DNA from: Thauera phenolivorans | GTDB taxonomy: Bacteria > Pseudomonadota > Gammaproteobacteria > Burkholderiales > Rhodocyclaceae | Reading direction: 5' to 3' | NCBI RefSeq assembly: GCF_001696715.1 | Contig: NZ_MBFM01000005.1 | Span: 440,128 to 482,501 of the forward strand | Length of the DNA: 42,374 nt | Shown: in pieces, positions 33,997 through 41,389 of the stretch | Layout: the number at the start of each line of letters is the position of its first letter | How positions within the stretch are numbered: position 1 is the stretch's first letter | The notes under the pieces: generated by a model | Told to the model about the DNA's origin: nothing | Databases searched by the model: none | The model's input: only the letters and a program-made list of their open reading frames with translations | Translations under genes and position numbers: made by a program

Positions 33997-34519
33997 GGCG
34001 GCGCCGCAGCGCGGCTATACCTATCTGCTGCTGCTGTTCGCGGTCGCCGCGCTCGGCCTGGTCGCGGCCGAGGCAGGCGTGGTGTGGCAGACTGCCGCGA
34101 GCCGCGAGCGCGAGGCCGAGCTGCTCGCGATCGGCGCCGAGATGGCGCGCGCGCTGGCACGCTATCGCGATGAAACGCCGCTCGGCACGCCGCCGTTCCC
34201 GAGTTCGCTCGCGCAGCTGGTGGAGGACGGCCGCTTCCCGGTGCCGCGCCGCCACCTGCGGCGCATCTATGCCGACCCCTTCACCGGGCGGGCAGAATGG
34301 GGGCTGGTGCGCGACGGCGAGGCGATCGTCGGGGTGCACAGCCTGGCGCCGGGCGTGCCGCTGCGTCGCGCCCGGCTGCCACCCGAGCTCGACCCGGCGG
34401 CGGAAAACGCCGCGCGCTACGCCGACTGGGTGTTCCGGCCGTTGGCCGGCGGCGAGCCCCGCCGCTCGCCGCTGCCACCCGCCGCCGCCGATGACCTGCT
34501 GGAACCGATGACACGATGA
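33983..34519 (+). CDS. Atypical pseudopilin-like membrane protein (no Glu at +5)
   Basis: This 178-residue protein from the ATG at 33983 (MRTGRAAPQRGYTYLLLLFA) resembles a prepilin: a short basic leader, then RG/YTYLLLLFAVAALGLVAAEA. The residue at +5 after the presumed cleavage point is Leu, not the Glu normally needed for methylation and assembly. Downstream parts (EREAELLAIGAEMARALARY, FPSSLAQLVEDGRF, IYADPFTG) are like the helix and PDP loop of GspG/GspK proteins. It may be a tip or priming subunit, which in other systems can lack Glu5 (GspK). It overlaps the previous gene by 14 bases and its stop codon overlaps an ATG of the next frame. Confidence 0.85.
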   Translation: MRTGRAAPQRGYTYLLLLFAVAALGLVAAEAGVVWQTAASREREAELLAIGAEMARALARYRDETPLGTPPFPSSLAQLVEDGRFPVPRRHLRRIYADPFTGRAEWGLVRDGEAIVGVHSLAPGVPLRRARLPPELDPAAENAARYADWVFRPLAGGEPRRSPLPPAAADDLLEPMTR

Positions 34520-34530
34520 GGAACTGTACG

Positions 34531-35376
34531 ATGAGCACCCCGCCTGCCGATTTGACCGATGCGGTCGGCACTCGCCACCGTCCCTTCGAGGGCGAAGCGC
34601 GCATCGTCAGCCTGGTGCCCTCGATCACCGAGCTGCTCTGCGAGCTCGGCCTCGCCGGGGCGCTGGTCGGACGCACCGGCTTCTGCATCCACCCGCGCGA
34701 GACGCTGCGCGACATCGCCAAGGTCGGCGGCACCAAGGACGTCAAGCTCGACGCGGTGCGCGCCCTCGCGCCCACCCACCTGGTGGTCAACATCGACGAG
34801 AACCCGCGCGAGGTGGTCGAGGCGCTGCACGACAGCGTGCCGCACGTCGTCGTCACACATCCCTGCGCCCCGGCCGACAACCTTGCGCTCTTCGGCCTGC
34901 TCGGCGGCATCTTCGGGCGCGAGGCCGAGGCCGCACGTCTGCAGGCGGCGCTGCGCGAGGCGCTCGACGAGACCGCCGCGGTGGCCGCCGCGCTCCCACC
35001 CGAGCGCGTGCTCTACCTGATCTGGCGTGCGCCGTGGATGACGGTCGCGCGCGACACCTACATCTCGGCGATGCTGGCGACGGTGGGCTGGGAGACGCTG
35101 CCCGCGGTGCACGGCGGCGAGGCGGGCGCGGCGCGCTATCCCGCCTTCGAATGGGACGCCCCCTGGCTGGAGGGGGTCGATCGGGTGCTGCTGTCGACCG
35201 AGCCCTACCGATTCGAGGCGCGGCATGTGGACGAGGTGGCGGCGCTGGCGCACCGGCCGGCGGGCCTGATCGACGGCGAGATGGCGTCCTGGTATGGCAG
35301 TCGCGCGATCGAGGGCCTGCGTTACCTCGCCGACCTGCGGCGCGCGCTCAGCGAGGGTGCCCGGGCAACGGTGTGA
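34531..35376 (+). CDS. BtuF-like helical-backbone metal/cobalamin binding protein
   Basis: This 281-residue protein has the fold of vitamin B12 and siderophore receptors: IVSLVPSITELLCELGLAGA, LVGRTGFCIHP, KVGGTKDVKLDAVRALAPTH, LVVNIDENPREVVEAL and the C-terminal LIDGEMASWYGSRAIEG. The ATG at 34531 has GAGGA seven bases before it; an overlapping ATG at 34516 is another option. No signal peptide is visible, so it may act in the cytoplasm or be misplaced relative to classic BtuF. It follows the secretion operon without a gap but is unrelated in function. No corrinoid permease lies nearby. A role in cobalamin binding is by family only. Confidence 0.82.
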   Translation: MSTPPADLTDAVGTRHRPFEGEARIVSLVPSITELLCELGLAGALVGRTGFCIHPRETLRDIAKVGGTKDVKLDAVRALAPTHLVVNIDENPREVVEALHDSVPHVVVTHPCAPADNLALFGLLGGIFGREAEAARLQAALREALDETAAVAAALPPERVLYLIWRAPWMTVARDTYISAMLATVGWETLPAVHGGEAGAARYPAFEWDAPWLEGVDRVLLSTEPYRFEARHVDEVAALAHRPAGLIDGEMASWYGSRAIEGLRYLADLRRALSEGARATV

Positions 35377-35418
35377 GCCGGGCCGCGGCGCTTGCGCGAC
35401 GGCGGGTTCCCGGGTGAC

Positions 35419-35901
35419 TCAGGGCCTGGCGTCGGGGGCGAGCGCGTCGGCGAGCTCGGCGACGAAGCGCTCGGGCGTGAGGATGCGGAAACGCTCGCGC
35501 ACCAGGCGGTGGCGGGCCAGCCTGAGCAAGGCCTTGTCGCGCGTCACGAGGTGGGTGGCGGCGCGGTCGCGCGCGATCTCGAGGAACTTCTGGTCGTCGG
35601 GGTCGCGGCATGCGGGCAGCGCGGGGGGGGCTGCCGTCGCGTCGTCGGCGCCGGCTTCGTCGCCACCGCCTGCGAGCCGGGCGGCGTAGTCATTCAGGAT
35701 CGCGGCCTGGGTCTCCACCGGCACGGCGAACTGACGATAGGCGAGCACCCGGCGCAGCTCCTCGAGCGCATCGGCGCGGCCGAGCAGCACGCAGCCGGGC
35801 GATTCGCAGTGCGCGGCGAGCGGGGCGAGGCCGGGGTCGCGGAACAGCCACAAGGCCATCACGGTGTTGGTGTCGAGCACCAGGCGGGAGTCGTTCTTCA
35901 T
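35419..35901 (-). CDS. PIN-domain protein (COG1569-like), solitary
   Basis: PIN domains are metal-dependent RNases; many are toxins of toxin-antitoxin pairs. The 160-residue product from the ATG at 35901 begins MKNDSRLVLDTNTVMALWLF, with the conserved acid DTN. Later come a Glu/Asp region (RADALEELRRVLAYRQFAVP), CRDPDDQKFLEIARDRAATH with the second acidic set, and TRDKALLRLARHR. A GTG 12 bases upstream is an alternative start. No antitoxin-like gene is adjacent: the upstream neighbour is phaC and the other side is a convergent BtuF-like gene. Eight consecutive C on the coding strand (35623-35630) lie in a low-complexity insert. Toxicity is unproven. Confidence 0.82.
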   Translation of the reverse strand: MKNDSRLVLDTNTVMALWLFRDPGLAPLAAHCESPGCVLLGRADALEELRRVLAYRQFAVPVETQAAILNDYAARLAGGGDEAGADDATAAPPALPACRDPDDQKFLEIARDRAATHLVTRDKALLRLARHRLVRERFRILTPERFVAELADALAPDARP

Positions 35902-35920
35902 CGGCGCGCTCACAATAGAA

Positions 35921-35950
35921 AACGGGGAAAGGGTCGCCCCTTTCCCCGTT
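35921..35950 (-). terminator. Intrinsic terminator after phaC
   Basis: AACGGGGAAAGGG and CCCTTTCCCCGTT form a perfect 13-bp stem with a 4-base loop, starting 24 bases after the phaC stop on the minus strand. The minus strand continues into TTCTATTG, with four T in a row counting the last bases of the arm. The PIN gene begins only about 10 bases beyond this tail, so it needs read-through or a promoter hidden in this small space. Confidence 0.8.
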
Positions 35951-35973
35951 CATCGCCTTGCGGCGGCCTCAGA

Positions 35974-37791
35974 TCAGGCGGCCGCCTTGGTGGCGCCGGA
36001 GCGCACGCGGACGAAGGAGCCCGGCGCGTCCTCGATCGGCTTCAGCTTGCCCTTGGCCGGATCGCGGGCGTCGACCTGTTCGGCATCCTGCGAGACGACC
36101 CAGGCCTGCCAGTCGGTCCACCACGAACCCGGATGCTGCTGCGCGCCTTCCAGCCATTGCTCGGCGGTCGGCGCGAGCTTGGGCGAGGGATTGATCCAGT
36201 AGCCGTACTTGTTGGCCGCCGGCGGGTTGACGATGCCGGCGATGTGGCCGGAGCCGCCCAGCACGAAGCGAACCGGGCCGCCGAACTTGACCGTGCCCTT
36301 GTAGGTGCTCTTCCACGGCGCGATGTGATCCTCGATCGCGGAGATGAAGTAGCAGGGGATCTTGATCTTGCCGAGGTCGATCGGCACGCCGTCGACTTCG
36401 ATGCCGCCCGGCTCCACCAGACGGTTCTCCATGTACATCGTGCGCAGGTAGAAGCTGTGCATCTTCGCCGGCATGCGGGTGGAATCGGAGTTCCAGTACA
36501 GCAGGTCGAAGGGGAAGGGATCCTTGCCCATCAGGTAGTTGTTCACCACGAAGGACCAGATCAGGTCGTTCGCGCGCAGCATGCTGAAGGTGCCGGCCAT
36601 TTCCGAGCCTTCGAGGTAGCCGCGCTCGTTCATCTTCTTCTCGAGGCTGGAGATCTGGCCCTCGTCGATGAACACGCCCAGCTCGCCCGGTTCGGAGAAG
36701 TCGGTGAGCGTGGTGAAGAAGGTGGCCGAACCCACGCGGTTGCCCTGGCGCTTGGCGGCCAGGTAGGCGAGGGTGGTGGCGAGCAGGGTGCCGCCGAGGC
36801 AGTAGCCGGCCGCATTGACCTGCTTCTCGCCGGTCTGCTTCTCGATCGCGTCGAGCGCGGCGATCACGCCGTCGACCACGTAGGCGTCGAAGCTCTTCTC
36901 GGCGAGCTTCTCGTCGGGGTTGACCCAGGAGATCACGAACACGCTGTGGCCCTGGTCGACGCACCACTTGATGTAGGAATTCTTCTCGCGCAGGTCGAGG
37001 ATGTAGAACTTGTTGATCCAGGGCGGCACGATCAGCAGCGGACGCTTGTTCACCTTCTCGGTGCTCGGCGTGTACTGCAGCAGCTGGATCATCTCGTTCT
37101 GGAACACCACCTTGCCCGGCGTCGTGGCGACGTTGCGGCCGAGCTCGAAGGCGCTGGTGTCGGTCATCTTGACGCGCAGCTGGCCGCCGCCTTCCTCGAC
37201 GTCGCGCAGCAGGTTGTTGAGACCCTTGATCAGGTTCTGGCCGTGGCTCTTGACCGTCTCGCGGAAGACCTCGGGGTTGGTCATCGCGAAGTTCGACGGG
37301 CTCAGCGCGTCGATGTACTGGCGGGTGTAGAAGCTGACCTTCTTCTGCGACTGGTCGTCCAGGCCGTCGACCGTGGAGACGGTGTCGTGGATGTGACGCG
37401 CGGTGATCAGGTAGGACTGCTTGATGAAGTCGAACAGGAAGTGCTCTTCCCACTGCTCGTCCTTGAAGCGCTTGTCCGACTTCTCGGGGGCGGCGATCGG
37501 ATCGGCATGCATGCCCATCACGCGCAGCATCGAGTGCTGCCACAGCGAGAAGTAGTCCCAGACCATGTTCATCTGGGCCTGGGCGAGCTTGTAGGGGTTG
37601 GCGAGCAGCTTGGCCATCATGTCCATGAAGGCCTGGGCGATGCCGAGCTCGTCAGCGGGGGCGGTGACGCCCTTCTTGAGCTGACGCTGGACGTGATCGC
37701 TGATCAGGTGCGAGGCGCGGCGCGCGACCTCGGCATACGTGTGGGCGATTTCCTGCGGCGGGGGCATTTGCTTCTCGGTGGGTTCTGCCAT
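35974..37791 (-). CDS. phaC: Class I poly(3-hydroxyalkanoate) synthase
   Basis: PhaC polymerises 3-hydroxyacyl-CoA to PHA storage granules. The 605-residue product has an alpha/beta-hydrolase fold with the nucleophile in a lipase-like box (AAGYCLGGTLLATTLAYLAA, Cys of GYCLGG), the aspartate in ISAIEDHIAPW and the histidine in LGGSGHIAGIVNPP. N-terminal signatures such as WDYFSLWQHSMLRVMG and FKDEQWEEHFLFDFIKQSYL, with TRQYIDALSPSNFAMTNPEV, are those of class I enzymes. It lies 36 bases downstream of an MBL-fold hydrolase gene on the same strand and is followed by its own terminator. The phaA/phaB functions are not in the immediate neighbourhood, though a thiolase gene lies 2.3 kb away on the other strand. 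Confidence 0.96.
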   Translation of the reverse strand: MAEPTEKQMPPPQEIAHTYAEVARRASHLISDHVQRQLKKGVTAPADELGIAQAFMDMMAKLLANPYKLAQAQMNMVWDYFSLWQHSMLRVMGMHADPIAAPEKSDKRFKDEQWEEHFLFDFIKQSYLITARHIHDTVSTVDGLDDQSQKKVSFYTRQYIDALSPSNFAMTNPEVFRETVKSHGQNLIKGLNNLLRDVEEGGGQLRVKMTDTSAFELGRNVATTPGKVVFQNEMIQLLQYTPSTEKVNKRPLLIVPPWINKFYILDLREKNSYIKWCVDQGHSVFVISWVNPDEKLAEKSFDAYVVDGVIAALDAIEKQTGEKQVNAAGYCLGGTLLATTLAYLAAKRQGNRVGSATFFTTLTDFSEPGELGVFIDEGQISSLEKKMNERGYLEGSEMAGTFSMLRANDLIWSFVVNNYLMGKDPFPFDLLYWNSDSTRMPAKMHSFYLRTMYMENRLVEPGGIEVDGVPIDLGKIKIPCYFISAIEDHIAPWKSTYKGTVKFGGPVRFVLGGSGHIAGIVNPPAANKYGYWINPSPKLAPTAEQWLEGAQQHPGSWWTDWQAWVVSQDAEQVDARDPAKGKLKPIEDAPGSFVRVRSGATKAAA

Positions 37792-37827
37792 GAGTTGTTG
37801 CTCCTGTTGTCGGATTCGGTGAAGCGC

Positions 37828-38877
37828 TCAGCCGGTCGTCACGTGCCGGATCGTGCCGTCTTCGCTTCTGACCCTGCGCAGCTCGCCACGCCGGACCAGA
37901 TGATTCAGGTGGGCGATCGCCTCCCCCATCGCGAACATGCTCTGGTGGGTGTCGAGCGCGCGTGGGAAAAGGGTTTCCAGCAGCTCGCCCGCACTGTGCG
38001 GGGTGTCGCATTCCGCGACCAGCGCGGCGCAGCGCTCCCGATGGTGCTCGACGAGTTGATCGACCCGGGCACGTATGCCCCTGAATGGTTTACCGTGCGA
38101 TGGTAGCACGAGCGTGTCGGCGGGGAGCTCGCAGAATCGGCGCAGGGAGGCGAGGAAGCGACCGAGCGGGTCGTCTTCCGGCGTGGCCGCGAAGACGCTG
38201 ATGTTGGTGGAGATGCGCGGCAGCAGCATGTCGCCGGAAATGAGCACGCCGAGCGATGCGCAATACAGGCTGGCGTGCTCCGGCGAGTGGCCGTGGCCGG
38301 TGATCACCCGCCAGTCGTGGGCGCCGATCCGGAGCAGGTCGCCGTCGTGCATGCGCTCGATGCGCTGGGGCATCTCGGGCACGCCGCGGCGGTAGACGTT
38401 GCCGCGCGCGCCGAGCGCCTCGAGGCGTTCCTCGTCGAGCCCGTGCTCGCGGAACAGCGCGAGCATGTCCGGGATCGCGTAGCCGGCGATCTGGTGCCAG
38501 GTCGCGTGGCCGCCGAAGTATTCGCCGTAGGTCATGTGGATCGACGCCCCGTCGCGCGCGGCGAGCCAGGTGGCGAGGCCGAGGTGGTCGGGATGGTAGT
38601 GGGTGACCACCATGCGCGACAGCGGGCGGCCGTCCTCGGCCAGTACCCGGGTCCAGGCCTCGCGGATCGCCTCGGTGGCGAGGCCGCTGTCGATCGCCAC
38701 CAGGCGCTCGCCGTCGTCGACCGTCCACAGGTTGATGTGGTCGAGGGCGAAGGGCAGCGGCATGCGCAGCCAGCCGATGCCGGGCGCGACCTCGATCCGC
38801 TCGCCGGCGGCAGGCAGATCGGGGAAGGGGTAGTCGGGTTGGTCGGGTGCGCTCGCGGGCGCAACGGTGACGTTCAT
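37828..38877 (-). CDS. Metallo-beta-lactamase-fold hydrolase
   Basis: This enzyme family hydrolyses thioesters, esters and related bonds with a two-metal centre. The 349-residue product from the ATG at 38877 has the metal motif HxHxDH (VVTHYHPDHLGLATWLAAR), a His in TGHGHSPEHASLY, Asp in GVLISGDMLLPRIST and His in VLPSHGKPFRGI. A C-terminal winged-helix-like extension with GEAIAHLNHLVRRGELRRV ends the protein, as in LACTB2-like proteins. GAGGAG lies before the start (minus strand). A longer open frame to 39450 is antisense to the MerR gene and is rejected. It is divergent from the merR gene and upstream of phaC; a role in acyl-CoA or PHA metabolism is only suggested by position. Confidence 0.88.
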   Translation of the reverse strand: MNVTVAPASAPDQPDYPFPDLPAAGERIEVAPGIGWLRMPLPFALDHINLWTVDDGERLVAIDSGLATEAIREAWTRVLAEDGRPLSRMVVTHYHPDHLGLATWLAARDGASIHMTYGEYFGGHATWHQIAGYAIPDMLALFREHGLDEERLEALGARGNVYRRGVPEMPQRIERMHDGDLLRIGAHDWRVITGHGHSPEHASLYCASLGVLISGDMLLPRISTNISVFAATPEDDPLGRFLASLRRFCELPADTLVLPSHGKPFRGIRARVDQLVEHHRERCAALVAECDTPHSAGELLETLFPRALDTHQSMFAMGEAIAHLNHLVRRGELRRVRSEDGTIRHVTTG

Positions 38878-39030
38878 CGGGTTCTCCTCGGGGGTGGGGC
38901 GGGGGAAAGCGCGCATTGCTCGCCTGGCGGAAATCTGATTAACTTCCGAGGCTTCTGACTTATCTCTTCCAAAACAGAACTTTACCTGGTCTGATGGGGT
39001 TTCCCTGAAGCATCGGGCGAGCGATCCGCC

Positions 39031-39474
39031 ATGGCGCAAGAAAAAACCTACACCATCACCGAGCTGGCACGCGAATTCGACATCACCGCGCGCGCCATCC
39101 GTTTCTACGAGGACCAGGGCCTGCTCACGCCGGGACGGGTCGGCCGCGCCCGGGTCTATACGCGGGCGGACCGCACCCGGCTCAAGCTCACCCTGCGCGG
39201 CAAGCGGCTCGGTCTGTCGCTTGCCGAGATCCGGCAGCTGCTGCAGATGTACGACGGTGTGCGCAACTCGGCACCGCAGCTCAAATATTTCCTCGACGTG
39301 CTCGCCGCACGGCGTGCCACGCTCGAGCAGCAGCGGCTCGACATCGAGGCCGTCCTGTACGAGATCGACATGATGGAACGCCAGTGCGAGGCCTTGCTCG
39401 GCCACAACGACGAAGGTGCGGCGGCCGCACGAGCCCAGCTCGCGCACCATTTCGGCACCGCCGATGGTGCCTGA
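39031..39474 (+). CDS. MerR-family transcriptional regulator (LiuR-like)
   Basis: MerR proteins bind dyads within elongated promoter spacers. This 147-residue protein (MAQEKTYTITELAREFDITA) has an N-terminal winged helix (TARAIRFYEDQGLLTPGRVG, with ARVYTRADRTRLKLTLRGKR) and a C-terminal coiled coil (LEQQRLDIEAVLYEIDMMER). No heavy-metal cysteine pair is at the C-terminus, which excludes a classical metal sensor; it resembles the regulators of branched-chain amino acid or acyl-CoA catabolism called LiuR. It stands directly before its probable operator and the acyl-CoA genes. The ligand is probably an acyl-CoA; this is inference. Confidence 0.9.
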   Translation: MAQEKTYTITELAREFDITARAIRFYEDQGLLTPGRVGRARVYTRADRTRLKLTLRGKRLGLSLAEIRQLLQMYDGVRNSAPQLKYFLDVLAARRATLEQQRLDIEAVLYEIDMMERQCEALLGHNDEGAAAARAQLAHHFGTADGA

Positions 39475-39487
39475 TTTTTGTCTTTGT

Positions 39488-39505
39488 GTTAACGTTTACG
39501 TCAAC
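39488..39505. promoter_or_regulatory. MerR/LiuR-type operator in the promoter of the acyl-CoA operon
   Basis: GTTAACGTTTACGTCAAC is a dyad with arms GTTrACGTw / wACGTyAAC. It lies between a -35-like TTGTGT (39484-39489) and a -10-like TAATAA (39510-39515), which gives a 20-base spacer, the stretched arrangement of MerR-controlled promoters. It is 14 bases after the regulator stop and 41 bases before the thioesterase ATG. Confidence 0.7.
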
Positions 39506-39545
39506 GGAATAATAATGACGCCCCGAGGCGCACGGAGGAGAATCG

Positions 39546-40037
39546 ATGCGAGCTGAACAACCCGAATTCCAGCCGCGGGATCCCGGCTATGTCGCCCGTG
39601 TGCGCCACAGCTTCGGCCTGCAGCAGGCGATGGCGCTGATCGGCGCCGAGCTCGCGGTGGTGGAGCCGGGCTTCACCGAGATCCACCTGCCGCTGAAGCC
39701 CGAGATCACCCAGCAGCACGGCTTCATCCACGGCGGGGTGGTGGGCATGATCGCCGACTCGGCCGCCGGCTATGCCGCCAACACCCTCACCGCGGCCGAC
39801 ACCAGCGTGCTGACCGTCGAATACAAGATGAACCTGATCGCGCCCGCCGACGGCGAGCGCCTGGTGGCGCGCGGCGAGGTGATCAAGCCGGGGCGCACGC
39901 TGATCATCACCAAGGCCGAAGTGTTCGCGGTCCGCAACGAGCGCTGGACACTGTGCGCGTTGATGCAGCAGACCATCATGGCCATGCAGGGCAAGGCGGA
40001 GCGTCCCGCCGACGAAGCGCCCGCCGCACGGGCGTGA
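39546..40037 (+). CDS. PaaI-type hotdog thioesterase
   Basis: Hotdog-fold thioesterases release acyl groups from CoA. The 163-residue product (MRAEQPEFQPRDPGYVARVR) has the family core QQHGFIHGGVVGMIADSAAG, with the HGG segment, then VLTVEYKMNLIAPADGERLV and GRTLIITKAEVFA. GGAG lies before the ATG. It is the first gene after the MerR operator and is followed 35 bases later by a thiolase. It probably prevents CoA trapping in the acyl-CoA pathway of this operon; exact substrate unknown. Confidence 0.92.
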   Translation: MRAEQPEFQPRDPGYVARVRHSFGLQQAMALIGAELAVVEPGFTEIHLPLKPEITQQHGFIHGGVVGMIADSAAGYAANTLTAADTSVLTVEYKMNLIAPADGERLVARGEVIKPGRTLIITKAEVFAVRNERWTLCALMQQTIMAMQGKAERPADEAPAARA

Positions 40038-40072
40038 TCCGAACCAAGCAAGCATTGCAACAGGAGAATCCC

Positions 40073-41284
40073 ATGTCCGATCCCATCGTCATCGTTTCCG
40101 TCGCCCGCACGCCGCTCGGCGGCTTCCAGGGCGATCTCGCCAGCCTGACCACGCCGCAGCTCGGCGCGGCCGCGATCAAGTCCGCGGTCGAGCGCGCCGG
40201 GCTGAGCCCCGAGCAGGTCGAGGAAGTGATCATGGGCTGCGTGCTGCCCGCCGGCCTCGGTCAGGCACCCGCCCGCCAGGCCGCGCTCGGCGCCGGCCTG
40301 CCGCTGTCGACCGGCTGCACCACGGTCAACAAGGTGTGCGGCTCGGGCATGAAGTCGGTGATGCTCGCCCACGATCTGCTGCTCGCCGGCAGCAACGAGG
40401 TGATGGTCGCCGGCGGCATGGAGTCGATGTCGAACGCGCCCTACCTGCTGCCCAAGGCGCGCGCCGGCTATCGCCTCGGCCACGGCCAGATGTTCGATCA
40501 CATGTTCCTCGACGGCCTGGAAGACAGCTACTCGAAGGAGAACAAGGGCCGGCTGATGGGCACCTTCGCCGAGGACTGCGCCAGCCACTTCGCGTTCACC
40601 CGCGAGGCGCAGGACGAGTTCGCGATCGCCTCCACCACCCGCGCCCAGGCCGCGATCAACAACGGCGACTTCACCTGGGAGGTGGTGCCGGTCACGGTGC
40701 CGGGCCGCAAGGGCGACGTTGTCGTCGACAAGGACGAGCAGCCGCTGAAGGCGCAGATCGACAAGATCCCCAGCCTCAAGCCCGCGTTCAAGAAGGATGG
40801 CACTGTCACGCCGGCCAACTCGAGCTCGATCTCCGACGGCGCCGCCGCCTTGGTGCTGATGCGCAAGTCCACGGCCGACAGGCTGGGCCTCAAGGTGGTC
40901 GCGACCATCGTCGGCCATGCCACCCACGCGCAGGCACCGGCCCTGTTCACCACGGCCCCGGTGAGCGCGATGCAGAAGGTGCTGGCGAAGGCCGGCTGGT
41001 CCACCACCGACGTCGATCTGTGGGAGATCAACGAGGCCTTCGCGGTGGTGACGATGGCGGCGATGAAGGAGATGGACCTGCCGCACGACAAGGTCAATGT
41101 CAATGGCGGCGCCTGCGCGCTCGGCCATCCGATCGGCGCCTCGGGCGCGCGCATCCTGGTCTCGCTGATCGGCGCGCTGCGCAAGCGCGGCCTCAAGCGC
41201 GGCGTGGCCAGCCTGTGCATCGGCGGCGGCGAGGCCACCGCGATGGCGATCGAGGTCGACACGGCGGTGGGCTGCGGCGGCTGA
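40073..41284 (+). CDS. Acetyl-CoA acetyltransferase (thiolase)
   Basis: Thiolases cleave 3-ketoacyl-CoA or condense two acetyl-CoA. The 403-residue product from the ATG at 40073 (CAGGAG upstream) has the active-site Cys in TTVNKVCGSGMKSVMLA, the loop GGMESMSNAPYLL, the His in NVNGGACALGHPIGASGARI and the second Cys in SLCIGGGEATAMAIE. WEINEAFAVV is also present. It lies between the thioesterase and acyl-CoA dehydrogenase genes, indicating a degradative role; supply of acetoacetyl-CoA for PHA is equally possible. No specific gene symbol is warranted. Confidence 0.95.
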   Translation: MSDPIVIVSVARTPLGGFQGDLASLTTPQLGAAAIKSAVERAGLSPEQVEEVIMGCVLPAGLGQAPARQAALGAGLPLSTGCTTVNKVCGSGMKSVMLAHDLLLAGSNEVMVAGGMESMSNAPYLLPKARAGYRLGHGQMFDHMFLDGLEDSYSKENKGRLMGTFAEDCASHFAFTREAQDEFAIASTTRAQAAINNGDFTWEVVPVTVPGRKGDVVVDKDEQPLKAQIDKIPSLKPAFKKDGTVTPANSSSISDGAAALVLMRKSTADRLGLKVVATIVGHATHAQAPALFTTAPVSAMQKVLAKAGWSTTDVDLWEINEAFAVVTMAAMKEMDLPHDKVNVNGGACALGHPIGASGARILVSLIGALRKRGLKRGVASLCIGGGEATAMAIEVDTAVGCGG

Positions 41285-41389
41285 ATCGCGCGATGACGCA
41301 GCCTTCGCCGCTGCTACCGGGGAAGGTGGTGAAGGCGCGGCGACCGCCGCGATTGCGGCCGACAAACTGAGAACTCGAAGGAACGAAAA

